A stretch of 64,000 bases of DNA from Sulfuritalea sp. (GCA_016710465.1 JADJVS010000014.1:434001-498000), one strand, 5' to 3'; positions 6,859 to 15,819 are shown, counted from the stretch's first letter. Notes: generated by a model not told the origin, from the letters alone. Numbers and translations: made by a program.

Positions 6859-8645
6859 TGTCACCGCGTATCCTTCTTCCGGTGTTCGTGCTGTCCCTTC
6901 TGCTTGCGCCGCAACTCGTTTCCGAGTTCCACGTGACCCTGCTGAACTACATCGGCCTGTATTCCATCGTGGCCATCGGTTTGGTGCTGCTGACCGGGGT
7001 CGGCGGTCTGATGTCTTTTGGCCAGGCCGCTTTCGTTGGTTTGGGCGGCTATGCCACGGCCTACCTGACGACAGCAACCAGCCTCCCGGTCTGGATCGCT
7101 TCCCTCGGCGGATCACCCTGGTTGGGTCTGTTGGCGGGTGTCGTCCTGACGGCGGCCGTGGCACTGCTGCTGGGCTTGCTGACCCTGCGCTTGTCCGGGC
7201 ACTACCTGCCGCTGGGGACCATCGCCTGGAGCATCAGCCTCTATTTCCTGTTTGGCAATCTCGAGTTTCTGGGCGGGCATACCGGTATTTCCGGGATTCC
7301 GGCACTGAGCATGTTCGGCTTGCCGATGAAGGACGCGCGGAATTTCTACTACCTGATATGGGTGGTAGTGCTATTGGCCGCTTGGCTTACGATCAATCTC
7401 CTCGATTCGCGGGAAGGCCGCGCCATCAGGGCGCTGAAGGGCGGGGTGGTGATGGCCGAAGCCATGGGGGTCGATACCGCTCGTTCCAAGGTCGTGATTT
7501 TCCTTATTGCCGCCTTGTTCGGCTGTGTCTCGGGCTGGCTTTATGCCCACCTCCAGCGTTTCGTGAATCCAACGCCGTTCAGCCTGAACATGAGCATCGA
7601 GTACTTGTTCATGGCGGTTCTGGGGGGGGCGGCCCACGTTTGGGGTGCCGTGCTCGGGGCCGGGGTCATCACCGTACTCAAGCAGTGGTTGCAGGATTGG
7701 TTGCCCAGGCTGCTGGGCGCTTCAGGCAACTTCGAGATGATCGTGTTCGGCGTGTTGATGATCTTCGTGTTGCAGCGAGCACGAGACGGGCTTTGGCCAA
7801 TACTTTGCCGTCTGGTACCTCAGCGGGCGATTGCCCGGAGCGTTCCGGTTGCCGACGTTTTGCCGCGAAAATCTTTGCCCGAGGCGGGGGAGGTTTTGCT
7901 GGAAGCGCGCCATGTGGTAAAGCGCTTTGGCGGGCTGGTCGCCAACAACAACATGAACCTGAACGTCAAGGCGGGCGAGATCATGGCCTTGATCGGACCC
8001 AATGGTGCCGGCAAGTCGACCATGTTCAACTGCGTATCCGGGGTCGATCGGGCAACCGAGGGCGAGGTTCTGTTTCGCGGTCGGCCGGTGACCGAACTGG
8101 ATTCGCGGGAGATTGCCAAGCTCGGGATGAGCAGAACCTTCCAGCATGTGCGTTTGCTGCCAACCATGACCGTGCTGGAGAATGCGGCGATAGGGGCCCA
8201 TCTTCGTGGTAGCCGGGGCGTGCTTCCGGCGATGCTGCATCTTGAGCGTGCGGAAGAGAATCGCCTGCTCGCGGAAGCGGCGCGGCAAGTGGAGCGGGTC
8301 GGCTTGAAATCTTCGATGTTCGAGGCCGCCGGCAGTCTGGCCCTCGGTCAACAGCGGACCCTGGAGATTGCTCGCGCTTTATGTGCCGACCCTTGTTTGC
8401 TGTTGCTCGACGAGCCCGCCGCCGGGCTGCGCTACATGGAAAAGCAGGCGCTTGCGGAGCTGCTGCGCAAGCTGCGCGGCGAGGGCATGGGCATCCTGCT
8501 GGTGGAACACGACATGGATTTCGTGATGGGTCTGGCGGATAGGGTCGTGGTCATGGAATTCGGTGAAAAGATTGCCGAAGGCTTGCCCGAAGGGGTGCAA
8601 CGCAATCCCGCAGTGATCGAGGCGTATCTGGGTGGGGTGGATTGA
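6858..8645 (+). CDS. Fused LivM permease and LivG ATPase of an ABC importer
   Basis: One continuous frame of 595 residues encodes two proteins that are usually separate. Residues 1 to about 335 form a LivM-type permease with conserved GLMSFGQAAFVGLGGYATAYL. Residues about 348-595 form a LivG-type ATPase with Walker A GPNGAGKS (about 381), signature region LALGQQRTLEIARAL, Walker B LLLLDEPAAGL and the switch histidine in LLVEHDMDF. No stop separates the halves. The fusion ties one permease to one ATPase subunit; the other pair, LivH and LivF, is separate. ATG 6858 overlaps the livH stop, and the stop overlaps livF. Confidence 0.93.
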   Translation: MSPRILLPVFVLSLLLAPQLVSEFHVTLLNYIGLYSIVAIGLVLLTGVGGLMSFGQAAFVGLGGYATAYLTTATSLPVWIASLGGSPWLGLLAGVVLTAAVALLLGLLTLRLSGHYLPLGTIAWSISLYFLFGNLEFLGGHTGISGIPALSMFGLPMKDARNFYYLIWVVVLLAAWLTINLLDSREGRAIRALKGGVVMAEAMGVDTARSKVVIFLIAALFGCVSGWLYAHLQRFVNPTPFSLNMSIEYLFMAVLGGAAHVWGAVLGAGVITVLKQWLQDWLPRLLGASGNFEMIVFGVLMIFVLQRARDGLWPILCRLVPQRAIARSVPVADVLPRKSLPEAGEVLLEARHVVKRFGGLVANNNMNLNVKAGEIMALIGPNGAGKSTMFNCVSGVDRATEGEVLFRGRPVTELDSREIAKLGMSRTFQHVRLLPTMTVLENAAIGAHLRGSRGVLPAMLHLERAEENRLLAEAARQVERVGLKSSMFEAAGSLALGQQRTLEIARALCADPCLLLLDEPAAGLRYMEKQALAELLRKLRGEGMGILLVEHDMDFVMGLADRVVVMEFGEKIAEGLPEGVQRNPAVIEAYLGGVD

Positions 8646-9391
8646 TGGGCGCGACTGCGGCGGTTCCCGTCCTCGAGATCAGCGATCTTTGCGTGTCCTA
8701 TGGCAAGGTCGAGGCCCTGCATCATGCCGGGCTCAGGGTTGGGCAGGGGCAGATTGTCACGGTAATCGGGCCGAACGGCGCCGGCAAGACAACGATGCTG
8801 TCGGCGATCATGGGTCTGTTGCCGCGTAGTCGCGGCAGGATCTGCTTTCAGGGGGTGGATCTGGATGGGGCCGAGGTCGAGGACATGGTGGCCCATGGCG
8901 TCAATCTGGTGCCCGAATCGCGGGCCTTGTTTGGCGAGATGAGCGTCGAAGACAACCTGCTGCTTGGTGCGTTCAGCCGCCATCGGAGCGGGCTGCGCGA
9001 TCAGGCGCAAACCATGGAGGAGGTCTTCCGGGTATTCCCGCGTCTCAAGGAGCGTCGCAGCCAGCATGCAGGAACGCTGTCCGGTGGTGAGCGGCAGATG
9101 TTGGCGCTGGCCAGGGCGCTGATGGCGAAGCCGAAACTGTTGATGCTGGACGAACCCAGCCTTGGCCTGGCGCCTCTGATCGTGCGGGACATCTTTCGCG
9201 TGATCGGGGCGTTAAAAGCCACCGGTGTTTCGATTCTTTTGGTCGAGCAGAACGCTCGCGCGGCCTTGCAGGTTGCGGATTACGCCTACGTGTTGGAAAC
9301 CGGGGAAATCGCCCTTGAGGGTCCGAGCCGTGAATTGATCGATGATCCCAAAGTGGTTGAGTCCTACCTTGGGCTCGGAGGCAAACGCTGA
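8645..9391 (+). CDS. livF: Branched-chain amino-acid ABC transporter ATPase LivF
   Basis: The second nucleotide-binding subunit of the Liv-type importer. Visible are Walker A GPNGAGKTTM, the LivF-typical LVPESRALFGEMSVEDNLLLG, signature LSGGERQMLALARAL and Walker B LLMLDEPSLGLAP. ATG 8645 overlaps the stop of the livMG fusion (TGATG); TTG 8642 is less likely. The protein has 248 residues. No periplasmic binding protein gene follows, so the solute receptor must be encoded elsewhere. The operon ends before the parS pair and the terminator at 9494. Confidence 0.96.
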   Translation: MGATAAVPVLEISDLCVSYGKVEALHHAGLRVGQGQIVTVIGPNGAGKTTMLSAIMGLLPRSRGRICFQGVDLDGAEVEDMVAHGVNLVPESRALFGEMSVEDNLLLGAFSRHRSGLRDQAQTMEEVFRVFPRLKERRSQHAGTLSGGERQMLALARALMAKPKLLMLDEPSLGLAPLIVRDIFRVIGALKATGVSILLVEQNARAALQVADYAYVLETGEIALEGPSRELIDDPKVVESYLGLGGKR

Positions 9392-9394
9392 CGG

Positions 9395-9410
9395 TGTTTC
9401 ACGTGGAACA
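9395..9410. promoter_or_regulatory. parS site 1
   Basis: TGTTTCACGTGGAACA differs from the ParB binding consensus TGTTTCACGTGAAACA at one base. It is paired with a second site and lies upstream of parA-parB on the origin-proximal chromosome. Confidence 0.88.
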
Positions 9411-9418
9411 AGTCGATT

Positions 9419-9434
9419 GGTTTCACGTGAAACA
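9419..9434. promoter_or_regulatory. parS site 2
   Basis: GGTTTCACGTGAAACA differs from the parS consensus only in its first base. Its centre is 24 bp from that of site 1, about two helical turns, so the two sites face roughly the same side of the DNA. Confidence 0.9.
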
Positions 9435-9493
9435 TCTCGCTGTGCGGTCGCCCGCCTAGCTTCGCCAAGGATTTCCACCGCGATTCAGTAGCC

Positions 9494-9519
9494 AGAGGCG
9501 TATGATTGCGCCTCTTTTT
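9494..9519 (+). terminator. Rho-independent terminator of the liv operon
   Basis: AGAGGCG (9494-9500), an 8-base loop and CGCCTCT (9509-9515) form a 7-bp stem running straight into a T tract. The upstream candidate ATG of mnmG at 9502 falls in the loop, which argues for the GTG at 9535 as start. Confidence 0.75.
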
Positions 9520-9534
9520 GTTTGGAACCCGCGC

Positions 9535-11412
9535 GTGCTGTATCCAACATCCTTCGATGTAATCGTTATCGGTGGCGGACACGCCGGCACCGAGGCGGCG
9601 CTGGCGGCGGCGCGCGCCGGAGCCCGCACTCTGCTGCTGACGCACAACATCGAAACCCTGGGCGCGATGTCCTGCAATCCCTCGATAGGTGGAATCGGCA
9701 AAGGCCATCTGGTAAAGGAAGTCGATGCCATGGGTGGGGCGATGGCGGCGGCTACCGACGAGGCGGGAATCCAGTTTCGAACCTTGAACGCCTCCAAGGG
9801 GCCGGCGGTACGAGCCACCCGCGCCCAGGCCGACCGCCAACTCTATCGCCAGGCCATCCGCCAGCGCCTGGAAAACCAGCCAGGCTTGACCCTGTTTCAG
9901 CAGGCCGTCGACGACTTGATTCTTTCAGGCGATCGCGTTAGCGGAGTGGTAACCCAATTGGGAGTGCGCTTCGAGGCGCCGGCCGTGGTCCTGACCGCCG
10001 GCACTTTCCTCAATGGGCTGGTGCATGTCGGTCTGGAGAACTATCGGGCCGGACGCTTCGGCGATCCGGCGGCGATTTCCCTGGCCGAGCGGCTGAAGGA
10101 AATCAAGCTTCCGGTGGGGCGACTGAAAACCGGTACGCCACCCCGGCTGGACGGCCGCAGCATCGACTACTCGCAATTGCAAATGCAGCCCGGCGACACG
10201 CCCGAGCCGGTATTTTCTTTCGTCGGCGATCGCAGTCAGCATCCGCGCCAGGTGCCCTGCTGGATTACCCATACCAATGCGCGTACTCACGACATCATCC
10301 GCGCCGGCCTCGACCGTTCGCCGATGTTTACCGGGGTAATCGAAGGCGTCGGTCCTCGCTACTGCCCTTCGATCGAAGACAAGATCCACCGCTTTGCCGG
10401 CAAGGACAGCCACCAGATTTTTCTCGAACCCGAGGGCCTGACGACTCATGAGATTTATCCGCAGGGCGTATCCACCAGTCTGCCCTTCGATGTCCAACTG
10501 AACCTGGTACGCTCGATCCGTGGTCTGGAGAACGCACACATCACCCGCCCGGGCTATGCCATCGAATACGACTTCTTCGATCCGCGCAACCTGAACGCCA
10601 GCCTCGAAACGAAGTCGATCCACGGCTTGTTTTTCGCAGGCCAGATCAACGGCACGACGGGCTACGAGGAGGCGGCAGCCCAAGGTCTCCTCGCCGGGCT
10701 CAACGCCGCGCGGCTTGCCCTGCAGTTGCCGGCCTGGGCGCCGCGTCGCGACCAGGCCTACCTCGGCGTGCTGGTCGATGATTTGATCACGCGCGGGGTT
10801 TCCGAGCCCTACCGCATGTTTACCAGCCGCGCCGAATACCGGCTCTCGCTACGCGAGGACAATGCAGATCTGCGCCTGACGGAAATCGGCCGCAGCCTTG
10901 GCTTGGTCGATGACAGCCGCTGGGATGCCTTCAACCGCAAGCGCGATGCCGTGGCTCGCGAAGCGGAGCGCCTCAAGTCGACCTGGGTCAATCCGCGCCA
11001 TCTGCCGGAAGCCGATGCGATCCGGGTCCTCGGCCAGCCGATGGAGCGCGAGTATCGGCTGTTCGACCTGCTGCGCCGACCGCAGGTCAGCTACCAGAGC
11101 CTGCTCACCTTGCCCGGCGCAGGCGAGGCGGTGGAGGCCTCCGAGGTTGTCGAACAGGTCGAGATCCAGGCCAAGTACCAGGGCTACATCGAACGCCAGC
11201 AGGACGAGATCGACAAGGGCCTGGCGCACGAGTCCTTGCCGCTGCCCGACGATCTGGACTACGCTGACGTGCGGGGCCTGTCCATCGAGGTCCGGCAAAA
11301 GCTGAGCCAGGCCAGGCCGCAAACCCTTGGTCAGGCATCGCGGGTGCAGGGGGTTACGCCGGCGGCGATCTCACTGCTGCTGATTTTCCTCAAGCGGCGC
11401 AAGGCGGCATGA
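9535..11412 (+). CDS. mnmG: tRNA uridine-5-carboxymethylaminomethyl modification enzyme MnmG
   Basis: FAD- and NADH-dependent partner of MnmE in wobble-uridine modification. The dinucleotide motif GGGHAGTEAALAAARAG starts about 11 residues in. The signature SCNPSIGGIGKGHLVKEVDA and a C-terminal helical domain ending in LLIFLKRRK are present. The GTG start gives MLYPTSFDV, the usual beginning of betaproteobacterial MnmG, and 625 residues (E. coli has 629). An ATG at 9502 would add 11 residues but lies in the terminator loop. The stop overlaps rsmG by 4 bp. Confidence 0.97.
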   Translation: MLYPTSFDVIVIGGGHAGTEAALAAARAGARTLLLTHNIETLGAMSCNPSIGGIGKGHLVKEVDAMGGAMAAATDEAGIQFRTLNASKGPAVRATRAQADRQLYRQAIRQRLENQPGLTLFQQAVDDLILSGDRVSGVVTQLGVRFEAPAVVLTAGTFLNGLVHVGLENYRAGRFGDPAAISLAERLKEIKLPVGRLKTGTPPRLDGRSIDYSQLQMQPGDTPEPVFSFVGDRSQHPRQVPCWITHTNARTHDIIRAGLDRSPMFTGVIEGVGPRYCPSIEDKIHRFAGKDSHQIFLEPEGLTTHEIYPQGVSTSLPFDVQLNLVRSIRGLENAHITRPGYAIEYDFFDPRNLNASLETKSIHGLFFAGQINGTTGYEEAAAQGLLAGLNAARLALQLPAWAPRRDQAYLGVLVDDLITRGVSEPYRMFTSRAEYRLSLREDNADLRLTEIGRSLGLVDDSRWDAFNRKRDAVAREAERLKSTWVNPRHLPEADAIRVLGQPMEREYRLFDLLRRPQVSYQSLLTLPGAGEAVEASEVVEQVEIQAKYQGYIERQQDEIDKGLAHESLPLPDDLDYADVRGLSIEVRQKLSQARPQTLGQASRVQGVTPAAISLLLIFLKRRKAA

Positions 11413-12044
11413 GTCTCGGCCTTGCCTTGCGGGGCGGCCTGGCCGCCATGGGGCTGGATATGTCCGGCGTTCAGCAGGACAAGCTCCTGGCTTTCATTGC
11501 CCTGCTGACAAAATGGAACCGCACCTACAACCTGACGGCGATCCGTGACGAAGGCGAGATGCTGACCCATCATCTGCTGGATTCGCTTGCCGTCGTGCCG
11601 GCGCTGGGAGAGTCGGCGCTGGCGGGACGGCGCTGGGCGGATGTCGGCAGCGGCGCCGGCCTTCCGGGCATTCCGCTGGCGATCGCCTGCGCGGACCTTA
11701 GCCTGAGCTCCATCGAGACCGTGGAAAAGAAGGCGGCCTTTCAGCGCCAGGCCAGGATAGAGCTCGGCCTTGCCAACTTCACGGTCGAAAACCGTCGTGT
11801 CGAAGACCTGCCTGCGGGCGGCTTCGACGCCGTGATTTCGCGCGCCTTCGCCGAGTTGGCCGATTTCGTGCGGCTTGCCGGGCACCTGCTGAATCCAGGC
11901 GGCCTGCTGCTGGCCATGAAGGGCGTTCTGCCCGAGGATGAAATCAAGCGCCTGCCGTCGGGCTGGGCATTGCGCGACTCCCTGCCGTTGCGGATTCCCG
12001 GACTGGATGCGCAACGTCACCTGCTGGTCATCGAGAAAGCCTGA
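11409..12044 (+). CDS. rsmG: 16S rRNA m7G527 methyltransferase RsmG
   Basis: The 211-residue enzyme methylates N7 of G527 in 16S rRNA using SAM. The SAM-binding motif DVGSGAGLPGIPLAIA follows the conserved KWNRTYNLTAIRD and HHLLDSLAV segments. It overlaps mnmG by ATGA and is followed 2 bp later by parA, the standard mnmG-rsmG-parA-parB order. Confidence 0.97.
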   Translation: MSLGLALRGGLAAMGLDMSGVQQDKLLAFIALLTKWNRTYNLTAIRDEGEMLTHHLLDSLAVVPALGESALAGRRWADVGSGAGLPGIPLAIACADLSLSSIETVEKKAAFQRQARIELGLANFTVENRRVEDLPAGGFDAVISRAFAELADFVRLAGHLLNPGGLLLAMKGVLPEDEIKRLPSGWALRDSLPLRIPGLDAQRHLLVIEKA

Positions 12045-12046
12045 AC

Positions 12047-12826
12047 ATGCACATTTTTGCCATCGCCAACCAGAAGGGCGGGGTGGGCAAGACCACCACC
12101 GCCGTAAATCTCGCCGCCGCGCTGGCGGCCAACGGCCAGCGCACGCTGTTGGTGGACCTTGATCCCCAGGGCAACGCCACGATGGGCGCCGGGGTGGACA
12201 AGCGCCAGCTTGAAGCTTCCGTTTATCAGGTGCTGCTGCAGCTCGCCACATTGGACCGGGCGCGCGTCAGCTCGCCCACGGGCAAGTTTGACGTCCTGCC
12301 AGCCAACCGGGATCTCGCCGGCGCCGAAGTCGAGCTGGTCGACCTCGACCTGCGCGAAATGCGCCTCAAGGCCGCACTGGCCGCACACCGCGCCGACTAT
12401 GACTTTGTCCTGATCGACTGTCCGCCCTCGCTGTCGATGCTGACCCTCAATGGATTGTGCGCCGCCCATGGCGTCATCATCCCGATGCAATGTGAATACT
12501 ACGCACTGGAGGGGCTCTCCGACCTGGTAAACACCATCAAGAAGGTGCACGCCAACCTCAATCGCGACCTCAAGATCATCGGCCTGCTGCGCGTGATGTT
12601 CGACCCGCGCAGCACGCTCTCCAACCAGGTTTCGGCCCAGCTCGAACAGCATTTCGGCGACAAGGTGTTCAAGACCCTGGTGCCGCGCAACGTGCGTCTC
12701 GCCGAGGCGCCGAGCTACGGCATACCCGGCGTGCTGTTCGACAAGGCGGCCAAGGGTGCGCAAGCCTACATGGCCTTCGCCCTGGAAATGATTGAACGTG
12801 TCAATTCGTGGAAGGAAACGACGTGA
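12047..12826 (+). CDS. parA: Chromosome partitioning ATPase ParA (Soj)
   Basis: The 259-residue protein has the deviant Walker A NQKGGVGKTTTAVNLAAAL at its N-terminus and the Walker B region FVLIDCPPSLSMLTLNGL. ParA forms ATP-dependent nucleoid-bound gradients that pull ParB-parS complexes apart. It overlaps parB by 4 bp, and two parS sites lie 2.6 kb upstream. Confidence 0.97.
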   Translation: MHIFAIANQKGGVGKTTTAVNLAAALAANGQRTLLVDLDPQGNATMGAGVDKRQLEASVYQVLLQLATLDRARVSSPTGKFDVLPANRDLAGAEVELVDLDLREMRLKAALAAHRADYDFVLIDCPPSLSMLTLNGLCAAHGVIIPMQCEYYALEGLSDLVNTIKKVHANLNRDLKIIGLLRVMFDPRSTLSNQVSAQLEQHFGDKVFKTLVPRNVRLAEAPSYGIPGVLFDKAAKGAQAYMAFALEMIERVNSWKETT

Positions 12827-13671
12827 GTCCCCCCAGACAAAAAGGCCTCGGCCGTGGCCTGGATGCATTGCTTGCGGCCAACAATTCGCCCGAATCCCAG
12901 CGTCAGGATTCGCTTGCCGTCGGCGCGCTGCAGCCCGGCAAGTACCAGCCGCGCACGCGCATGGACCCCGGTTCGCTGGAGGAGCTCGCGGCATCGATCA
13001 AGGCCCAGGGCCTGATCCAGCCGATCTCGGTGCGGCCCGTCGGCAATGGCCGTTTCGAAATCATCGCCGGCGAGCGGCGCTGGCGCGCGGCGCAAATCGC
13101 TGGCCTCAATGAGGTGCCGGTGCTGGTGCGCGACATTCCGGACGATGCCGCGCTGGCGATGTCGCTGATCGAGAACATCCAGCGCGAGGACCTAAATCCC
13201 CTGGAGGAAGCGGCTGGCATCCAGCGCCTGATCGACGAATTCAGCATGACCCATCAGCAGGCGGCCGACGCCGTCGGTCGCTCGCGCTCCGGTGCTTCCA
13301 ACCTGTTGCGCCTGCTGCAGTTGGCGAAACCGGCCCAGGACATGCTGATGGCCGGCGACATCGAAATGGGCCACGCGCGTGCCTTGTTGCCGCTTTCGAA
13401 AGGCGAGCAGGGACGCCTGGCGGCGCTGGTGGTGGAAAAGGGCTGGTCGGTGCGCGAAACCGAGCGACTGGTGGTTCGCGAACTGAATCCTCCCGCGCGG
13501 AAAAGCGGTGAAAAGAAGGCCGATCGCGACTTGCTGCGCCTTGAAGCCGAGCTCTCGGATCGCCTGGGCGCCACGGTGAAAATCAACGCCAACCGAAAGG
13601 GCAGTGGCAGCCTGAGCATTCGTTTCGGCAGCCTGGATCAGTTGGACGGCTTGCTGGCGCGCCTTGGATAG
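12823..13671 (+). CDS. parB: Chromosome partitioning protein ParB (Spo0J)
   Basis: ParB is a CTP-dependent clamp that loads at parS and spreads along DNA. The N-terminal KGLGRGLDALL peptide contacts ParA. The CTPase/N domain has QPGKYQPRTRMDP, GERRWRAAQIAGL and SLIENIQREDLNPLEEA. A central HTH (MTHQQAADAVGRSRSGASNL) and a C-terminal dimer domain follow. GTG 12823 overlaps the parA stop (GTGA) and places KGLGRGL at residue 6, as is usual; a GTG at 12808 would add 5 residues. The length is 282 residues. Confidence 0.97.
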   Translation: MSPPRQKGLGRGLDALLAANNSPESQRQDSLAVGALQPGKYQPRTRMDPGSLEELAASIKAQGLIQPISVRPVGNGRFEIIAGERRWRAAQIAGLNEVPVLVRDIPDDAALAMSLIENIQREDLNPLEEAAGIQRLIDEFSMTHQQAADAVGRSRSGASNLLRLLQLAKPAQDMLMAGDIEMGHARALLPLSKGEQGRLAALVVEKGWSVRETERLVVRELNPPARKSGEKKADRDLLRLEAELSDRLGATVKINANRKGSGSLSIRFGSLDQLDGLLARLG

Positions 13672-13756
13672 CGAAGCCGTCGCAATACAAAACCTTTTCT
13701 TGGCGCGATGCAAGCCCTGAAATCAAGAAAAAATGGCGCGCTGCAACATAAATTAA

Positions 13757-13785
13757 TTGACAACCCATGATCAATACCCTATATT
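13757..13785 (+). promoter_or_regulatory. Sigma70 promoter of the atp operon
   Basis: TTGACA (13757-13762), exactly 17 bp, then TATATT (13780-13785). This is a near-consensus promoter 32 bp upstream of the atpI ATG, in an AT-rich spacer between parB and atpI. Confidence 0.85.
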
Positions 13786-13817
13786 TGCCGGCTTTTGGAC
13801 GCAGCCCAGTCTTATAG

Positions 13818-14156
13818 ATGTTTAGGGCGGTGTTCCATCAAAGCCTTGCTACGCTGCTTGTCGCCGGTATGGCCGGAATTTTGGCCGGTTGGCATGGCGC
13901 TGTCTCGGCGGGATTGGGTGGCGCGGCAATCGCCATTCCGAACCTGATGTTCGCCTTGAGTCTCTGGGCGGCGGCGAAGAGCGGCAGGCCATCGGTGGCG
14001 AGGTTTTTTGTCGGTGAATTGATCAAGGTCGCGGCAACGCTGGCGTTGCTCGCGATAGTGGCGGGGGCGTATCGGGAACTGAATTGGCTGGCTCTGCTGG
14101 CCGGACTGTTTCTGGCGCTGAAGGCAAACCTGATAGTGATTTTGATGAAGGCCTGA
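13818..14156 (+). CDS. atpI: ATP synthase subunit I
   Basis: The 112-residue protein has four predicted membrane segments (AtpI family), including the Gly/Ala-rich LLVAGMAGILAGWHGAVSAG and the C-terminal LALKANLIVILMKA. AtpI is an assembly helper thought to aid c-ring formation. It is the first gene after the atp promoter and lies 6 bp before atpB. No strong ribosome-binding site is seen. Confidence 0.9.
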   Translation: MFRAVFHQSLATLLVAGMAGILAGWHGAVSAGLGGAAIAIPNLMFALSLWAAAKSGRPSVARFFVGELIKVAATLALLAIVAGAYRELNWLALLAGLFLALKANLIVILMKA

Positions 14157-14162
14157 ACGAGC

Positions 14163-15011
14163 ATGGCAGCCCAAGGTCCCAACGCATCCGAATACATCGT
14201 CCACCACCTGACCCACCTGAAAAGCGCCACGCAAACCGCGCTGGTCGATTGGTCGGTATTCCATCTTGATACCCTGTTCTGGTCGATCACGCTCGGCTTG
14301 CTGGCCATCCTGATCCTGGCCAAGGCCGCCGCCAAGGCCACCTCCGGCGTTCCCGGCCGCTTCCAGGCCGCGGTCGAAATCCTGGTCGAAATGGTCGAAT
14401 CGCAATCCAAGTCCATCGTCCATGGCGATCGCAGCTTTATCGCCCCCCTGGCGCTGACGGTGTTCGTCTGGATCTTTTTCATGAACGCGATGGACCTGTT
14501 GCCTCTTGATCTGGTCCCGAACATCTGGGCCGCGATCTTCGGCGCCGCCGGCCATGATCCCCACCACGCCTACATGCGCGTGGTGCCCACCGCCGACCTC
14601 AATGCCACGCTCGGCATGTCGCTCGGCGTGCTCATTCTGTGCCTCTATTACAGTGTCAAGATCAAGGGCTTCGGCGGCTGGATGCACGAGTTGTTCACCG
14701 CGCCCTTCGGCAGTCATCCGGTGCTCTACCCGATCAACTTCGCCATGCAACTGATCGAGTTCGTTGCCAAGACCGTCTCGCACGGCATGCGACTGTTCGG
14801 CAACATGTACGCCGGCGAGCTGATCTTCATGCTGATCGCGTTGATGGGCGCGGCATGGGCCGGAACCGCGGGCAGCGGTTTGCTATGGATCGGCGGTGTC
14901 CTCGCCGGTGCGATCTGGGCCATTTTCCACATTCTGATCATCACCCTCCAGGCTTTCATCTTCATGATGCTGACGCTGGTTTATATCGGCCAGGCTCACG
15001 AAAGCCATTAA
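14163..15011 (+). CDS. atpB: ATP synthase Fo subunit a
   Basis: The 282-residue membrane subunit forms the proton half-channels next to the c-ring. The essential arginine lies in the conserved HGMRLFGNMYAGEL segment. An upstream motif FMNAMDLLPLDLVP and the C-terminal FIFMMLTLVYIGQAHE are also typical. It is the second gene of the atp operon. Confidence 0.97.
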   Translation: MAAQGPNASEYIVHHLTHLKSATQTALVDWSVFHLDTLFWSITLGLLAILILAKAAAKATSGVPGRFQAAVEILVEMVESQSKSIVHGDRSFIAPLALTVFVWIFFMNAMDLLPLDLVPNIWAAIFGAAGHDPHHAYMRVVPTADLNATLGMSLGVLILCLYYSVKIKGFGGWMHELFTAPFGSHPVLYPINFAMQLIEFVAKTVSHGMRLFGNMYAGELIFMLIALMGAAWAGTAGSGLLWIGGVLAGAIWAIFHILIITLQAFIFMMLTLVYIGQAHESH

Positions 15012-15061
15012 TCCCCTGCATCAATCGTTACAACCTTAAATCTGCTACTAAAGGAGTCATC

Positions 15062-15310
15062 ATGGAAGGCAACATCGTTGGTTTCGTCGCGCTGGCCGCC
15101 GGTTTGATCATCGGTCTGGGTGCCGCGGGCGCTTGTATCGGCATCGGCATCATGGGCAGCCGCTTCCTCGAGGCCTCGGCGCGTCAGCCCGAGCTGATGA
15201 ACACGCTGCAAACCAAAATGTTCCTTCTTGTCGGTCTGATCGACGCCGCGTTCATTATCGGTACCGGTATTGCCCTCTGGTACACGACCGCCAATCCGTT
15301 CATCAAGTAA
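15062..15310 (+). CDS. atpE: ATP synthase Fo subunit c
   Basis: The 82-residue hairpin protein forms the rotating proteolipid ring. The polar loop ARQPEL is conserved. The ion-binding carboxylate is the Asp in LLVGLIDAAFIIGTGIAL. No obvious sodium-type ligand set is seen, so proton use is expected. The first helix carries the Gly-rich GLGAAGACIGIGIMG. The gene has a strong ribosome-binding site (AAAGGAG) just upstream, in keeping with its high stoichiometry. Confidence 0.97.
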   Translation: MEGNIVGFVALAAGLIIGLGAAGACIGIGIMGSRFLEASARQPELMNTLQTKMFLLVGLIDAAFIIGTGIALWYTTANPFIK

Positions 15311-15342
15311 TCGACTCCATTAACCGCTAAGGAGCGATTACC

Positions 15343-15813
15343 GTGAATCTGAACGCAACGCTGTTTGCCCAGCTGGTTGTGTTCCTCATCCTGGCGTGGT
15401 TCACGATGAAATTCGTGTGGCCGCCCATCATGAAGGCACTCGACGAGCGTGCGAGCAAGATAGCCGACGGACTGGCGGCCGCGGACAAGGCCAAGACCGA
15501 TCTGGCTCACGCCGAGAAGAAGGCCGGCGACGAGCTGCGCAAGGCGCGCGAATCCGCCGCCGAATTCCGCAGCGGCGCCGAGCGCCAGGTGGCCCAATTG
15601 ATCGAAGAAGCACGCGCTGAGGGAGCCCGCATAGTCGCCGCGGCTCGCGAAGCGGCAGAAACCGAAGCGGCTTCCGCGTCACAGCGCGCCAAGGAGGCAC
15701 TGCGCGAGCAGGTTGCCACATTGGCCGTGGCCGGTGCCGAGCGGATTCTGCGCAAGGAGATCAATGCCCAGGCCCACGCCGAACTGCTGACGCAACTGAA
15801 GTCGGAGCTCTGA
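15343..15813 (+). CDS. atpF: ATP synthase Fo subunit b
   Basis: The 156-residue protein has one N-terminal membrane helix (FAQLVVFLILAWFTMKFVWP) and a long charged, Ala-rich coiled coil. This is the peripheral stalk joining Fo to F1. The start is GTG 15343, with AAGGAG nine bases upstream. Length matches the family (156 in E. coli). Confidence 0.96.
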   Translation: MNLNATLFAQLVVFLILAWFTMKFVWPPIMKALDERASKIADGLAAADKAKTDLAHAEKKAGDELRKARESAAEFRSGAERQVAQLIEEARAEGARIVAAAREAAETEAASASQRAKEALREQVATLAVAGAERILRKEINAQAHAELLTQLKSEL

Positions 15814-15819
15814 TCCGCC

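Noticed and set aside
13695..13731. TTTTCTTG ... CAAGAAAA inverted repeat after parB
   Set aside because: The stem is only 8 bp and AT-rich with a 21-base loop; too weak for a terminator call.
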